Position numbers and translations under genes: made by a program
Assembly (NCBI GenBank): GCA_016182795.1
Contig: JACPFW010000046.1
Location: 1-57,861, forward strand
DNA length: 57,861 bases
Reading direction: 5' to 3'
From: Gemmatimonadota bacterium
GTDB taxonomy: Bacteria > Gemmatimonadota > Gemmatimonadetes > Gemmatimonadales > Gemmatimonadaceae
Shown here: piece by piece, positions 36,841 through 45,234 of the stretch
How positions within the stretch are numbered: position 1 is the first letter of the stretch
Layout of the letters: each line of letters opens with the position of its first letter
The notes under the pieces: generated by a model
Told to the model about the DNA's origin: nothing
Database searches by the model: none
What the model saw: only the letters and a program-made list of their open reading frames with translations

Positions 36841-37068
36841 GGCGTTCAGAGGCGGGAAGTCGGAGGGGCAAGCAGTTCACGGCGCGGGGCCGGAATGTGG
36901 CGCCGCCGCCGCATGTACTATTACACGGTGATACAGTTTGCGCCAGACCCGGTGGGACTTGCGTATAGTTACATGGAGTGATAGAAATTCTGATGTACGG
37001 CCGCGTCGACGCCATGACCGTGTCGGCGCGGCATCCCTTCGGACTCACGGCCCTCAGCTCAGGCGCCC
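36841..37068. promoter_or_regulatory. Divergent promoter region with two TTACA...TGATA motifs
   Basis: A 228-bp AT-richer gap between the repeat-protein gene and the cyclodipeptide-synthase-like gene. It holds TTACACGGTGATA (36921-36933) and GTTACATGGAGTGATAG (36968-36984), both related to the palindrome at the AraC-type gene. The second lies 85 bp before the + strand ATG. Promoter boxes cannot be assigned with confidence. Confidence 0.4.
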
Positions 37069-37725
37069 ATGCGCAGCAGCAGTCACGCCTACCACGATCC
37101 CGGCCGGCCCTCCGGTCTGCACGCGCTGCCCGCCGGTCGGTGCTTCCTCGGGATGAGCAATCTCGCCGCCGCCGACGAAGCGGTCTGGCTGACGCGGGCC
37201 TTTGGGCAGCTGCTGCCGCGCCACGACGGCGTACTCGTCCTGCTCGAGGCCGAAATCGCCGCCGACGAGGCACAGGTCACCAACCGGATTCTCGACCGCT
37301 GGCACGAGGTCGACACCGTGCGCCGCCGGCTCGGCCGCGACGAGCAGGCGCGGGTGCAGATCGCCGCGTGGCCCCACTTCGCCGACGCCACGTTCGAAGC
37401 GCTGCGCAACCGGTTCATCGTCGCGTTCAGCCACAATACCGTCTTCCGTTCCGACGTCCTGCGCGAGTGGTCGTCGCTGCAGCGGCTCGCGCCGCCGCAT
37501 GGGCTGACGCCCCAAGGCATCCGCACCGAATGCCTGCGGCAGATCGAGTCGCTGGCCATGGCGCTGCGCGTCGGGGAACTGTCCGGCCATCCGGTGGAGT
37601 ACGGCCGGGGCGCCGAGTCGTTCCTCGCCTGCCAGTTGTATTCGGGCGCATACGCCGGCGACGGCCTGACGGTCGAATCGCTCATCGGCCAGCCGCCCCG
37701 CCGCGTCTATCGCCGGCTCGCCTGA
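37069..37725 (+). CDS. Putative divergent tRNA-dependent cyclodipeptide synthase-like protein
   Basis: A 218-residue protein with no clear annotation. Its order of elements resembles AlbC/YvmC cyclodipeptide synthases as I remember them. There is a first strand CFLGMS with Ser30 where the catalytic Ser sits, a long helix, then DGVLVLLEAEIAADEA, a helix with basic residues (ILDRWHEVDTVRRRLGR), FEALRNRFIVAFSHNTVFRSDVLREW (matching the Y..LR..A-F..D..FR pattern), Glu160 in ECLRQIESL (position of the catalytic Glu), and a VEYGRGAESF...LYSGAY tail. The Tyr four residues before the Glu is Leu156 here and the Asn after the Ser is absent, so activity is uncertain. Family knowledge: these enzymes use aminoacyl-tRNAs to make diketopiperazines. 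Confidence 0.4.
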   Translation: MRSSSHAYHDPGRPSGLHALPAGRCFLGMSNLAAADEAVWLTRAFGQLLPRHDGVLVLLEAEIAADEAQVTNRILDRWHEVDTVRRRLGRDEQARVQIAAWPHFADATFEALRNRFIVAFSHNTVFRSDVLREWSSLQRLAPPHGLTPQGIRTECLRQIESLAMALRVGELSGHPVEYGRGAESFLACQLYSGAYAGDGLTVESLIGQPPRRVYRRLA

Positions 37726-37727
37726 GC

Positions 37728-37745
37728 CCGCCGGCGGATCGGCGG
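37728..37745. terminator. Short terminator hairpin between convergent genes
   Basis: A 6-bp stem, CCGCCG/CGGCGG, with a 6-nt loop, directly after the + strand stop at 37725 and before the minus-strand stop at 37748. Confidence 0.4.
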
Positions 37746-37747
37746 TG

Positions 37748-38032
37748 CTAGCGACCGCGCTCCGTGGCCAGCAGACCGCGTGACACGGTCACCTTGGACC
37801 GGCCTTTGCGCGGCTTAATGGGCGCCAAGCCATTGTCGCGCTGCACCGCGTCGCGGTAGAGCGTGGCGTAGTCGAGCGGCCCGACCTCGAGCCGTCGCCC
37901 CTTCTCCTTGAGAAAGATGCCGTGCACGGTGAGACGGACAATGATCCCCTCCACCTCACGTACGACTTCGGTGGCGGGCACCCACTCCTGAGTGGTGGGA
38001 TCGGTGTAGCCGCGCTTCAGCTTCGTGGCCAT
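37748..38032 (-). CDS. 94-residue conserved-looking protein of unknown function
   Basis: A small basic protein: MATKLKRGYTDPTTQEWVPA, then a short hydrophobic strand pair (GIIVRLTVHGIFLKEKGRR), the segment VGPLDYATLYRDAVQRD and a basic end (KPRKGRSKVTVSRGLL). The composition is balanced and unlike a shadow frame. There is no signal peptide, no membrane segment and no known motif. It stands alone between a convergent gene and the acyl-CoA synthetase gene. The strand content and basic tail would suit nucleic-acid binding, but this is a guess. Confidence 0.6.
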   Translation of the reverse strand: MATKLKRGYTDPTTQEWVPATEVVREVEGIIVRLTVHGIFLKEKGRRLEVGPLDYATLYRDAVQRDNGLAPIKPRKGRSKVTVSRGLLATERGR

Positions 38033-38068
38033 CGCAGTGCTGGGTCAGGGTGATTCGGAGCGCGAAAG

Positions 38069-40171
38069 CTAATGACGGTGCACGCGGAGTCGCACATCCA
38101 CCGCCACCACGCCCTGCCCGTCGAGTCGCACCCGCAGCGGGTTGATCTCCACCTCGGCGATCTCGGGATGGTCGGCGACAAGCTGCCCGAGTCGCATCAG
38201 GGCCTCCATCGTCGCCGCGCGGTCGGCCGGCGGCACGTTCCTGAAGCCGCGCAGCTTGCGCCCGGCCCACGTGTCGTCGATCATCGCGTCGGCCTCGGCC
38301 CGTGGCAACGGCGCGAGCGCGAACGCGACATCCTTGACGCCCTCCACCTCCGTGCCGCCGGCGCCGAACATCACCAGCGCGCCAAACTGCGGGTCGTGCA
38401 CCGCGCCAACAATCACTTCCTGCCCCTCGGGGAGCATGCGTTGCACATGCGCCCCCTCGAGCCGCGCCCGCGGATGCGCGTGCAGAGCGTTCGCCTGCAC
38501 CGTGGTGAACCCCGCGCGCACGGCATCGCGGTCGCCCAGCCCCAACAGCACGCCGCCGACGTCCGATTTATGCGGAATGTCGGGCGACGCCACCTTGAGA
38601 GCCACGGGATACCCAAGTGCCTCGGCCGCGGCGACGGCGGCGTCCGCATTGGGCGCCAGCACGATGCGCGGCAGCTCGATGCCGTAGGCGCCCATGACCT
38701 GCGCCACTTCATCCTGCGCCAAAAAGCCGTCGGGTGCGTTGGTGAGCACGGCGTGCGCGTCGCGCGCTCGCACGTCGGCAAACTGCGCCGGCGCCGACGG
38801 CGGCGTCCCGACAAAGGCCGCGCGCCGCACCAGCGTGGCCAGCGCGCTCGCGGCGCGCTCGGGGAACCGGTAGTCGGGGATGCGCGCGGCGCGCAGCAGT
38901 TCACTGGCGCGCCGCACCAGCGCGTCGCCCATCAGCGTCAGCACCACCGGTTTGCGTGAGCCGCGAATGACGGGCACCAGCGCCTCGCACACCGACTCGG
39001 CGCTGTGCGTCGGCGGCGGCGGCATGATGACCATCACGGCGCCCACTCCCGCGTCGTCGAGCAGCGCGGCCAGGCACTCGCTGTACTCGCGCGGTCCCGC
39101 CGACGCGAGCATGTCAACCGGGTTGTGCACGCTGGCGGCGGTGGGAAGCACGGCGCGCATCCGTGCGACCGTTGACTCGCTGAGCGACGCGAGCGGAAGG
39201 CCGAGCGCTTCAATGGCGTCGGCCGCCACCACGCCGGGGCCGCCGGCGTTGGTGAGCACCGCGATGTCGCGCCGCTGGGGCAGGGGACACCAGGCCAGCG
39301 CGCGCGCCCAGTCGAACATCTCCTCATTGGTCTCCGCGCGAATCACGCCGGCCCGCGCGAACGCAGCGTTGTACGCCGCCTCGTGGCCGGCCAGCGCGCC
39401 GGTGTGCGACGCCACCGCGCGCTGGCCCGCGGCGAACCGCCCGACCTTGAGCGCCACCACCGGCTTCTCGCGCGACACCCGCTCGGCCTGCTCTATGAAG
39501 CGGCGGCCGTCGCGGATCCCCTCGAGATAGAGCGTCAGCACGCGCGTGTGCGGGTCGGCGGCCACGGGGGCAAGCACGTCGGTCTCGCAGATGTCGGCCT
39601 GGTTGCCAAGGCTGATGAGCCGCGAGAGTCCAAAGCCCTGTCCGCTGGCCCAGTCGATGACGGCGGCGCAAATGGCGCCCGAATGCGAGATGAATGCTAC
39701 GTCGCCGGCCGTCGGCGGCGGCGGCGCGAGAAACGTGGTGTCGAGCGGGAGGTGCGTGTCGAGCAAGCCGATGCAGTTGGGGCCGACAATGCGGATGCCC
39801 AGCTCGCCAGCGATGCGCGCGACTTCGAGTTCAAGCGCCGCCCCTTCCGGACCCACTTCACGGAAGCCGCCCGAGGCGATGATCGCCGCGTGAATGCCGC
39901 GCGCGCCGCAGGCGCGCAGCGCCGAGGGCACCGCGGCGGCCGGCACGACGATGACCGCCAGGTCCACCGGATCGGGCACGTCGGCGAGGTCGCGGTGCGT
40001 TGCGCGCCCCAGCAGTTCACCACCGCGCGGGTTGACCAGATGAATAGCGCCGGCGTAGCCCGACTGCGTGAGGTTGCGCGCGACGCCGTAACCCAGCTTC
40101 ACCGGGTCGTGCGACGCGCCCACCACGGCGATGCCGGTGGGGTGAAAGAACGGCTGCAACGTGACGTCCAC
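38069..40171 (-). CDS. ADP-forming acyl-CoA (acetyl-CoA) synthetase, fused alpha-beta
   Basis: A 700-residue enzyme interconverting acyl-CoA + ADP + phosphate with acid + ATP + CoA. Order of parts: a CoA-binding Rossmann domain (IAVVGASHDPVKLGYGVARNL), succinyl-CoA-ligase-like domains with the phosphohistidine loop VASHTGALAGHEAAY and NAGGPGVVAADAIE, and a C-terminal ATP-grasp domain (YPVALKVASPDIPHKSDVGGVLLGLGD ... GAGGTEVEGVKDVAF ... EVEINPLRV). No acetyltransferase domain is fused. It could act in acetate or propionate/branched acid metabolism; the substrate cannot be assigned. The gene stands alone. Confidence 0.9.
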   Translation of the reverse strand: MDVTLQPFFHPTGIAVVGASHDPVKLGYGVARNLTQSGYAGAIHLVNPRGGELLGRATHRDLADVPDPVDLAVIVVPAAAVPSALRACGARGIHAAIIASGGFREVGPEGAALELEVARIAGELGIRIVGPNCIGLLDTHLPLDTTFLAPPPPTAGDVAFISHSGAICAAVIDWASGQGFGLSRLISLGNQADICETDVLAPVAADPHTRVLTLYLEGIRDGRRFIEQAERVSREKPVVALKVGRFAAGQRAVASHTGALAGHEAAYNAAFARAGVIRAETNEEMFDWARALAWCPLPQRRDIAVLTNAGGPGVVAADAIEALGLPLASLSESTVARMRAVLPTAASVHNPVDMLASAGPREYSECLAALLDDAGVGAVMVIMPPPPTHSAESVCEALVPVIRGSRKPVVLTLMGDALVRRASELLRAARIPDYRFPERAASALATLVRRAAFVGTPPSAPAQFADVRARDAHAVLTNAPDGFLAQDEVAQVMGAYGIELPRIVLAPNADAAVAAAEALGYPVALKVASPDIPHKSDVGGVLLGLGDRDAVRAGFTTVQANALHAHPRARLEGAHVQRMLPEGQEVIVGAVHDPQFGALVMFGAGGTEVEGVKDVAFALAPLPRAEADAMIDDTWAGRKLRGFRNVPPADRAATMEALMRLGQLVADHPEIAEVEINPLRVRLDGQGVVAVDVRLRVHRH

Positions 40172-40222
40172 GATCCTCGGTCTCCAGCATGCGGCGCACA
40201 GCGCGCGCGGGGGTGCCGGAAT

Positions 40223-40738
40223 CTAAGGGAGGAGACCGTACGCAGTGGGGGCGCGGTCGGTGGGGCCCGCCCAATAGACGCGCTCGCCAACCCAGCCTTC
40301 CATGCGCGACGGCACGCCGCGAAGCGGCAAGCGCTGGCCCGATGCAAGTACCAGCGTGAACGCCCCCTGGTCGACGTGCAGCATGCCGTCCACCGCGCTG
40401 ACACCATCAACGGCGCGCACCGCATAGCGCGCGACATCGATCGTGCAGAGCGCACCCGCAAGGCTCGGTGCGGATGTCAGGCGCGAAGCTCCCCAGAAGG
40501 TCACCTCGAGTCCCTCCAGCGCGGTCGGCACCTTCGACCCCGTGGCGCCGATCGTGCACACCTGGCCCGTGGGCGCTCGCACAACGAGCTGCGTCAGCGG
40601 CTCACTGCCCACGCGTTCAACCGTGCCGCGCAGCGAATCGGCGTCCGTGGCCGACACGCGCGCCGACGACGCGGACTGCGAGTGGCACGCCGCCGTTGCG
40701 AGTGAAGCGATAAGGACGAGCCGGTGCGTCGCGGTCAT
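40223..40738 (-). CDS. Putative lipoprotein
   Basis: A 171-residue protein with a signal peptide and lipobox (LVLIASLATAACHS, Cys about residue 18). The mature part is beta-rich (LRGTVERVGSEPLTQLVVRAPTGQVCTIG, ALEGLEVTFWGASRLT, GMLHVDQGAFTLVLASGQRLPLRGVP), resembling small OB-like or beta-barrel lipoproteins. There is no known family that I recognise. The ATG overlaps the stop of the metalloprotease-like lipoprotein gene (ATGA), so the two are cotranslated; a functional link, perhaps in the outer membrane, is inferred from this only. Confidence 0.7.
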   Translation of the reverse strand: MTATHRLVLIASLATAACHSQSASSARVSATDADSLRGTVERVGSEPLTQLVVRAPTGQVCTIGATGSKVPTALEGLEVTFWGASRLTSAPSLAGALCTIDVARYAVRAVDGVSAVDGMLHVDQGAFTLVLASGQRLPLRGVPSRMEGWVGERVYWAGPTDRAPTAYGLLP

Positions 40739-43677
40739 TGCAGTCTCGCAATCGCGATGCGCAGCAGCCCGGACGGGGTCCCACCGGTGAGCGAGCGAAT
40801 GCCGATCGCCTGCGCCGCGGCCGCTGAGCCGCTGATCTCGAAATACGCGTTTGCGCCGCCCCGCAGCCCGGTCTGCTGGGCGCTGAACGCGCCGAAGGTC
40901 AGCGCCGTGGGCGCGATCGGGTACGGGGTGGGGAAGCGGGAGGTCCACGCCGGGTCCGCGTTCAGCGCGCCGTAGATGTCGCGCAGGTTCCACGTCTGGA
41001 ACTTGAGCACGTTGCCCGCCGCGGTGAGACCCGGATAGTCGTCGGCGAACAGGGCCAGCGTCCATCCGCCGAGCAACTCGGCGAACGGCACGCCCGCCGT
41101 GCTCGCCAGATTCGTGATGCCACTCGACGTTGCGTTCGTGAGCGTCGACAGGAACGCCGCGTCCGACGTGCCGTACAAGTCGATGGCGTACCGCACCAGC
41201 GACCAAACGGTCTGGTAGAAGACGCTTCCTGACTGCTCCGCGCCGTCGCCGAACAGCGACCAGTTCCACGGTTCGAGCAGCTTGGGGCGAATCTCGTTGA
41301 ACTGCCGGCGCACGCCATAGCTCGGTCGGCGCAGCGGATCGTTGGCAAGGCACACGGGATTAGAAGGATTAAAGTCGCAGTACAGCCCGTTGCCCGATGC
41401 GACGCCATAACCGTGGTTCCCCTTCCACGCCGCGTGATGCAGCGCCTGCCGCGCCCACACCTCTTCGGCCTGGCGCGCGGTGCCTTCCTCCAGCCAGCTC
41501 TGCTCGAACGAGACGCCGTTGGCCACACGCGCCGCCATCGACGCGATGTGTTTGACCTCGTGGACCACCGTGCGTCCCATGAAGTTGTACCACCCTTCCG
41601 GATTGGCCGTGCTTTCCAGGTTGCTCCCCGCTTGTGTGGGGACGCTGCCGTAGAAGAACTCGCCGAAGTTGCTGGTCGCGCAGGTGGTCCGCGGATACTG
41701 GTCGGCGCTCGTCACGTACGCGGCCACGCTGCCGATCTCGTTCACTCGGTGCGTGAAGAGCATGTGCACGCGCGCATCGTTGTCGGTGAGTGCGTCGCGG
41801 CGCAGCGGATCGCCGAACGTGGTGCGCACGACGTCGTACTGGTCGAGGTCGAACACCTGACCGATACGCCGGTATCGGTCGGCCAGCGTGGCGTTGGCCG
41901 CGGCAAGCACCGCATTGGACGTGTCTTCCCAGATGATCGCGCGTGTGCCGGCATACAGCACCCGGGCCGTGACGAGCCGCGTGGTGTCGGTGCAGCTGCC
42001 GTAGTTCCAGTAGAAGACGCGCCGATCGCCCACCGATGGTGGTTCGGTCAGCGCGGTCAGCGCGCGCTGCCGCGCCGCCCCTCGCTCCGCCTGCGCCCGC
42101 ACACGCAGCGCATCACCAAGGGCGCGTTCGGCCTCCAGGTGCGACCAGTGCTCCCGGTCCTGTCGCGCCGTGGCCGTCTCACCCGCGGCGATTGCCGCTC
42201 GCATGCGCTGCGGCGCGATCACCCGCAGCTGCGCTGAAGCAGCGCCCGCGTTGCCGGTCAACGCAAAGTCAACGAGCGAGTTTGCCGAGGTCGACGCGCT
42301 GAAGATCGACACGAGGTAGCGGGCCGTGCCCCCCGTCGCCGGCAGTTCGTTGCAGAGACTCGCGCTGCTCGACGTCGCGATGAACGCCTGCCCAACCGCC
42401 AGCGCGCGCGTGGTGGCCGCAACGGGAGCCGCGGCCGCATTGCTGGTGAAGCCGCCGGCCGTCACCGTCACCGACGCCGCCCCGCTCGTGGTGCACGGGA
42501 CGGTCGCCGTAAGCTGGGTCGGCGCCGCCCCGGTGACAACGGCGGTCTGCCCGCCCACGCGCAGCACATTGCCGGCCGTGGTCGGGGCAAATCCGCTGCC
42601 GGTGACGGTCATGGTGCTGCCCGGGATCAGCGTGCCCGGCGAGACGGCCGACACGACTGGTGCGAGGCCCGCCGACGCCGAGAAGGTGACGGGCGCCAAT
42701 CCCGCTGACGAGGCGACGAGCGTGTTGATACCGGGCTCGGCCCCCATCACCCAGCCGCCGACGCTGGCAATGCCTGCGCTGTTCGAAATCGCGCTCGTCC
42801 CGGTGGCGCTGCCGCCGCCGCTGGCGACGGCGAACGTGACCGTGACATCGGCCACTGGATTGGCGAAGGCGTCAACCACGCGTACCGACGGTGCGACGGC
42901 GACCGGGCTGCTCAGGCTCGCGAGCTGGTTATTGCCCGCACTGACGACGAGCGAGGCGGCCGGACCCACGACGGCCGTGGCGTTGAACGCCGCGAAGCTC
43001 GCGCCGCTCACCGTGGCGGCCGCCGACTTTACGCCCGGCGTCGTGCCCAGCGTCCACGCGCCGACCGTGGCGACGCCCTGCGCGTCGGTCAGCGCCGGCG
43101 ATCCAGTTATGGTGCCGCTGCCAATGCCCGCGGTAAACGTCACGCTGACATTCGGTACGGGGTGGTCAGTGCGGTCGGCCACGCGCGCGGCGAGCGCGAT
43201 GGGTACGGCGCTCCCCACCAGTGCAGTCTGGTTGTTGCCGGCCGCCGCCGTGACGGTCGCCGCCACCTGCGCCACGGTCACCGACACGCTGGCACGCGCG
43301 GCACCGGCCGCAATGCTAATCGTCGCGTTGCCATTGCCCACCGCCGTCACGATGGCACTCGCGCCGCCGGACACCGTCGCCACCGCCGGCGAGCTCGACA
43401 GCAACGTCGGAACGGCGCTCGGCATCGAGGCCCCGTGCTGATCGCGCACCACGACGGTGAACGACTGCGTGGCCCCGATGGCGTCGAGCGAGAGGCTGTT
43501 GGTCGAGAGCTCAAGTCCCGACGCCACCAGCGGCGGTGTGGATTCCCCTCCACCGCACCCCGAGCCAACGAGCACGCCGGCCACAGCGATGACCTGCAGC
43601 GCGCGCCGCGCGCTGCAGGCGAATCGGAGGGAGGGACAGCACACGCGTGGCATCGTCGGGGGGCTCGCCTCTGTCAT
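40735..43677 (-). CDS. Large lipoprotein: Ig-like and IPT/TIG domains with an HExxH metallopeptidase-like domain
   Basis: A 980-residue secreted protein with a lipobox near residue 41 (VLVGSGCGG). Residues ~50-330 look like three bacterial Ig-like domains with repeating patterns (VATVSGGASAIVTAVGNGNATISI; ATVTAAAGNNQTALVGSAVPIALAARV; LVVSAGNNQLASLSSPVAVAPSVRVVDAFANPV). An IPT/TIG domain follows (SAVSPGTLIPGSTMTVTGSGFAP). The C-terminal half contains HEVKH at 706-710 and WLEEGTA at 728-734, giving an HExxH...EE gluzincin arrangement similar to M30-type peptidases. I infer an exported zinc protease; peptidase class and substrate are unproven. The end, ~870-980, looks like a C-terminal domain of beta strands. 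Confidence 0.72.
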   Translation of the reverse strand: MTEASPPTMPRVCCPSLRFACSARRALQVIAVAGVLVGSGCGGGESTPPLVASGLELSTNSLSLDAIGATQSFTVVVRDQHGASMPSAVPTLLSSSPAVATVSGGASAIVTAVGNGNATISIAAGAARASVSVTVAQVAATVTAAAGNNQTALVGSAVPIALAARVADRTDHPVPNVSVTFTAGIGSGTITGSPALTDAQGVATVGAWTLGTTPGVKSAAATVSGASFAAFNATAVVGPAASLVVSAGNNQLASLSSPVAVAPSVRVVDAFANPVADVTVTFAVASGGGSATGTSAISNSAGIASVGGWVMGAEPGINTLVASSAGLAPVTFSASAGLAPVVSAVSPGTLIPGSTMTVTGSGFAPTTAGNVLRVGGQTAVVTGAAPTQLTATVPCTTSGAASVTVTAGGFTSNAAAAPVAATTRALAVGQAFIATSSSASLCNELPATGGTARYLVSIFSASTSANSLVDFALTGNAGAASAQLRVIAPQRMRAAIAAGETATARQDREHWSHLEAERALGDALRVRAQAERGAARQRALTALTEPPSVGDRRVFYWNYGSCTDTTRLVTARVLYAGTRAIIWEDTSNAVLAAANATLADRYRRIGQVFDLDQYDVVRTTFGDPLRRDALTDNDARVHMLFTHRVNEIGSVAAYVTSADQYPRTTCATSNFGEFFYGSVPTQAGSNLESTANPEGWYNFMGRTVVHEVKHIASMAARVANGVSFEQSWLEEGTARQAEEVWARQALHHAAWKGNHGYGVASGNGLYCDFNPSNPVCLANDPLRRPSYGVRRQFNEIRPKLLEPWNWSLFGDGAEQSGSVFYQTVWSLVRYAIDLYGTSDAAFLSTLTNATSSGITNLASTAGVPFAELLGGWTLALFADDYPGLTAAGNVLKFQTWNLRDIYGALNADPAWTSRFPTPYPIAPTALTFGAFSAQQTGLRGGANAYFEISGSAAAAQAIGIRSLTGGTPSGLLRIAIARLQ

Positions 43678-43690
43678 CCGCGGTGGCCTT

Positions 43691-43740
43691 CTGTGCGTTT
43701 CTGTACTTGTCTGTGCTCTTCTGACCTACTCTGCGTTTCG
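43691..43740. repeat. CT-rich degenerate decamer repeat
   Basis: Five units of a degenerate 10-bp repeat beginning CTGTGYNNTT or similar fill the space between two minus-strand genes. They overlap the last codons of the aminotransferase (stop at 43726). It is similar in base pattern and period to 9546-9600. Confidence 0.7.
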
Positions 43741-45045
43741 CAATTCCGTCATCGCCTGTGCCAGCCTCGGCATCGCCGCCGCAATCGACGCTTCGCTCGC
43801 CGCGCCCACGCTCAGGCGGAACCAGCCGCTTTCCTCGGGGACGCCGAAGGCCTGGAACGGTACCACGCCGATGCGCGCGTCGTCGAGCATCCACCGACGG
43901 ACGTCTTCGTTGGTCGACAGCACCGTCCCCGATTTCGTGCGCTTGCCGAACGGCGCGATGCGCGCCGTCAGGTAGATCGCGCCTTGTGGTGGCAGCGCTT
44001 CCACGGGCAGTCCGGCGCGACGCATGCGCTCGAGGCCTTCGTAGAGCGCGTCGAGTCGGCGCTGTATCCCCGCGAGGTACACCACGCGGTACTCCTCCTG
44101 CGCCACGGAATCGCCGAGCAGTACCGCGGTGGCCACCTGCTCCGGCCGCGGCGCCCACGCTCCCATGTGGCCAACGATGGCGGCCATGCGATTGATCACG
44201 TCCGTGGGGCCCACCGCCCAGCCCACGCGAAGGCCGGTCGAGGCGAAGGCCTTGGAAATGCCGTCCACGAAAACCGTGTACCTGGCCATCTCCGGCGCGA
44301 CCTGCGGCGGCGTGGCGTGACGGGTATCGCCGACGCAAAGTGGCCAGTAGATGTGGTCATACAGCAGAAACAGCGGCCGCTCGCCGGCCGCGTCGCGCCG
44401 CCGGTTCTCCACGAGAATCGCCTCGCAGATGCGCGCCAGTTCGTCCGGCGCGATGGCGGTGCCGGTGGGATTGAGCGGCGAGTTGAGGCAGACGAGCCGC
44501 GCGCCGGGGAGCGATGGCGCGAGGTCGGATGCCGTCGGCTGAAAGCCGGTCGTGCTGGCGCAGGGAACCGGTACCCCCACCGCGCCGACGAGGTGCACGT
44601 AGTGATTGTTGTTCCACGACGGCAGCGGATACACCACGCGGTCACCCGGATCGACCAGCGCGCGATACGTGCTGTAGATCACCGGCCGTGCGCCGCCGGT
44701 GACGAGAATCGACTCGAGCGGGTAGGAAAGGCTGAGTTCGCGCGCATAGTACGCTTGCACCGCCAGCCGCAGCTCGGGGACGCCGTCCGCCGGCGGGTAG
44801 TTGGTCTCGCCGTTCGCGTACGCCTTGCCCACTTCTTCGCGCAGGCGCGGGGGAATCGGGAACTGTGATGAGTCGAAGTCGCCGACGGTCAGGTTGCAGA
44901 TCTGTTCGCCATGGCGAACCAGCGTCCGGATCTCGCCCGCGATCTTGAGGATCTCGGAACCAACGAGGCCGTTGGCCATTGTCGAAACGCGGCTGGCGCC
45001 GTCAGCGCGGGCGAGCGTGGTCAGGTCGATTGCACGGGAGGACAT
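43726..45045 (-). CDS. Class I/II aminotransferase (aspartate aminotransferase-like)
   Basis: A 439-residue fold-type I PLP enzyme. Motifs: GDFDSSQFPIPPRL, NYPPADGVPELRLAVQAYY, VTGGARPVIYSTYRALVDPGD, LNSPLNPTGTAI, the PLP lysine and Arg in DGISKAFASTGLRVGWAVG, and the C-terminal carboxylate-binding Arg in WFRLSVGA. The longer open frame upstream is probably not coding; ATG 45045 (MSSRAIDLTTLARAD) is chosen. The substrate is unknown; the group includes Asp, Ala/Val and aromatic aminotransferases. The last codons lie in a CT-rich repeat. It is divergent from the TonB-like gene. Confidence 0.85.
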   Translation of the reverse strand: MSSRAIDLTTLARADGASRVSTMANGLVGSEILKIAGEIRTLVRHGEQICNLTVGDFDSSQFPIPPRLREEVGKAYANGETNYPPADGVPELRLAVQAYYARELSLSYPLESILVTGGARPVIYSTYRALVDPGDRVVYPLPSWNNNHYVHLVGAVGVPVPCASTTGFQPTASDLAPSLPGARLVCLNSPLNPTGTAIAPDELARICEAILVENRRRDAAGERPLFLLYDHIYWPLCVGDTRHATPPQVAPEMARYTVFVDGISKAFASTGLRVGWAVGPTDVINRMAAIVGHMGAWAPRPEQVATAVLLGDSVAQEEYRVVYLAGIQRRLDALYEGLERMRRAGLPVEALPPQGAIYLTARIAPFGKRTKSGTVLSTNEDVRRWMLDDARIGVVPFQAFGVPEESGWFRLSVGAASEASIAAAMPRLAQAMTELRNAE

Positions 45046-45234
45046 CGAATCGCTCGGTACGGGACTCGGGGGCGCGGCCGATTCTCCAAACATATAGAGC
45101 GTACGCACTTCGCGTGCCGTGCGGGCGCGTAGGACGTCCGGCTGCGCCCCGCCGGCTCTTGACTGAAACCGTAAGTAGCGCAACGCTGTATAGAGAGGAC
45201 AACGCGGGTAGGCCCCCTTCTTACCGGTCCAGGC

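Noticed and set aside
45159..45192. Sigma70 promoter TTGACT...TGTATA upstream of the TonB-like gene
   Set aside because: The spacing between the boxes is 22 bp, too long for a normal promoter.
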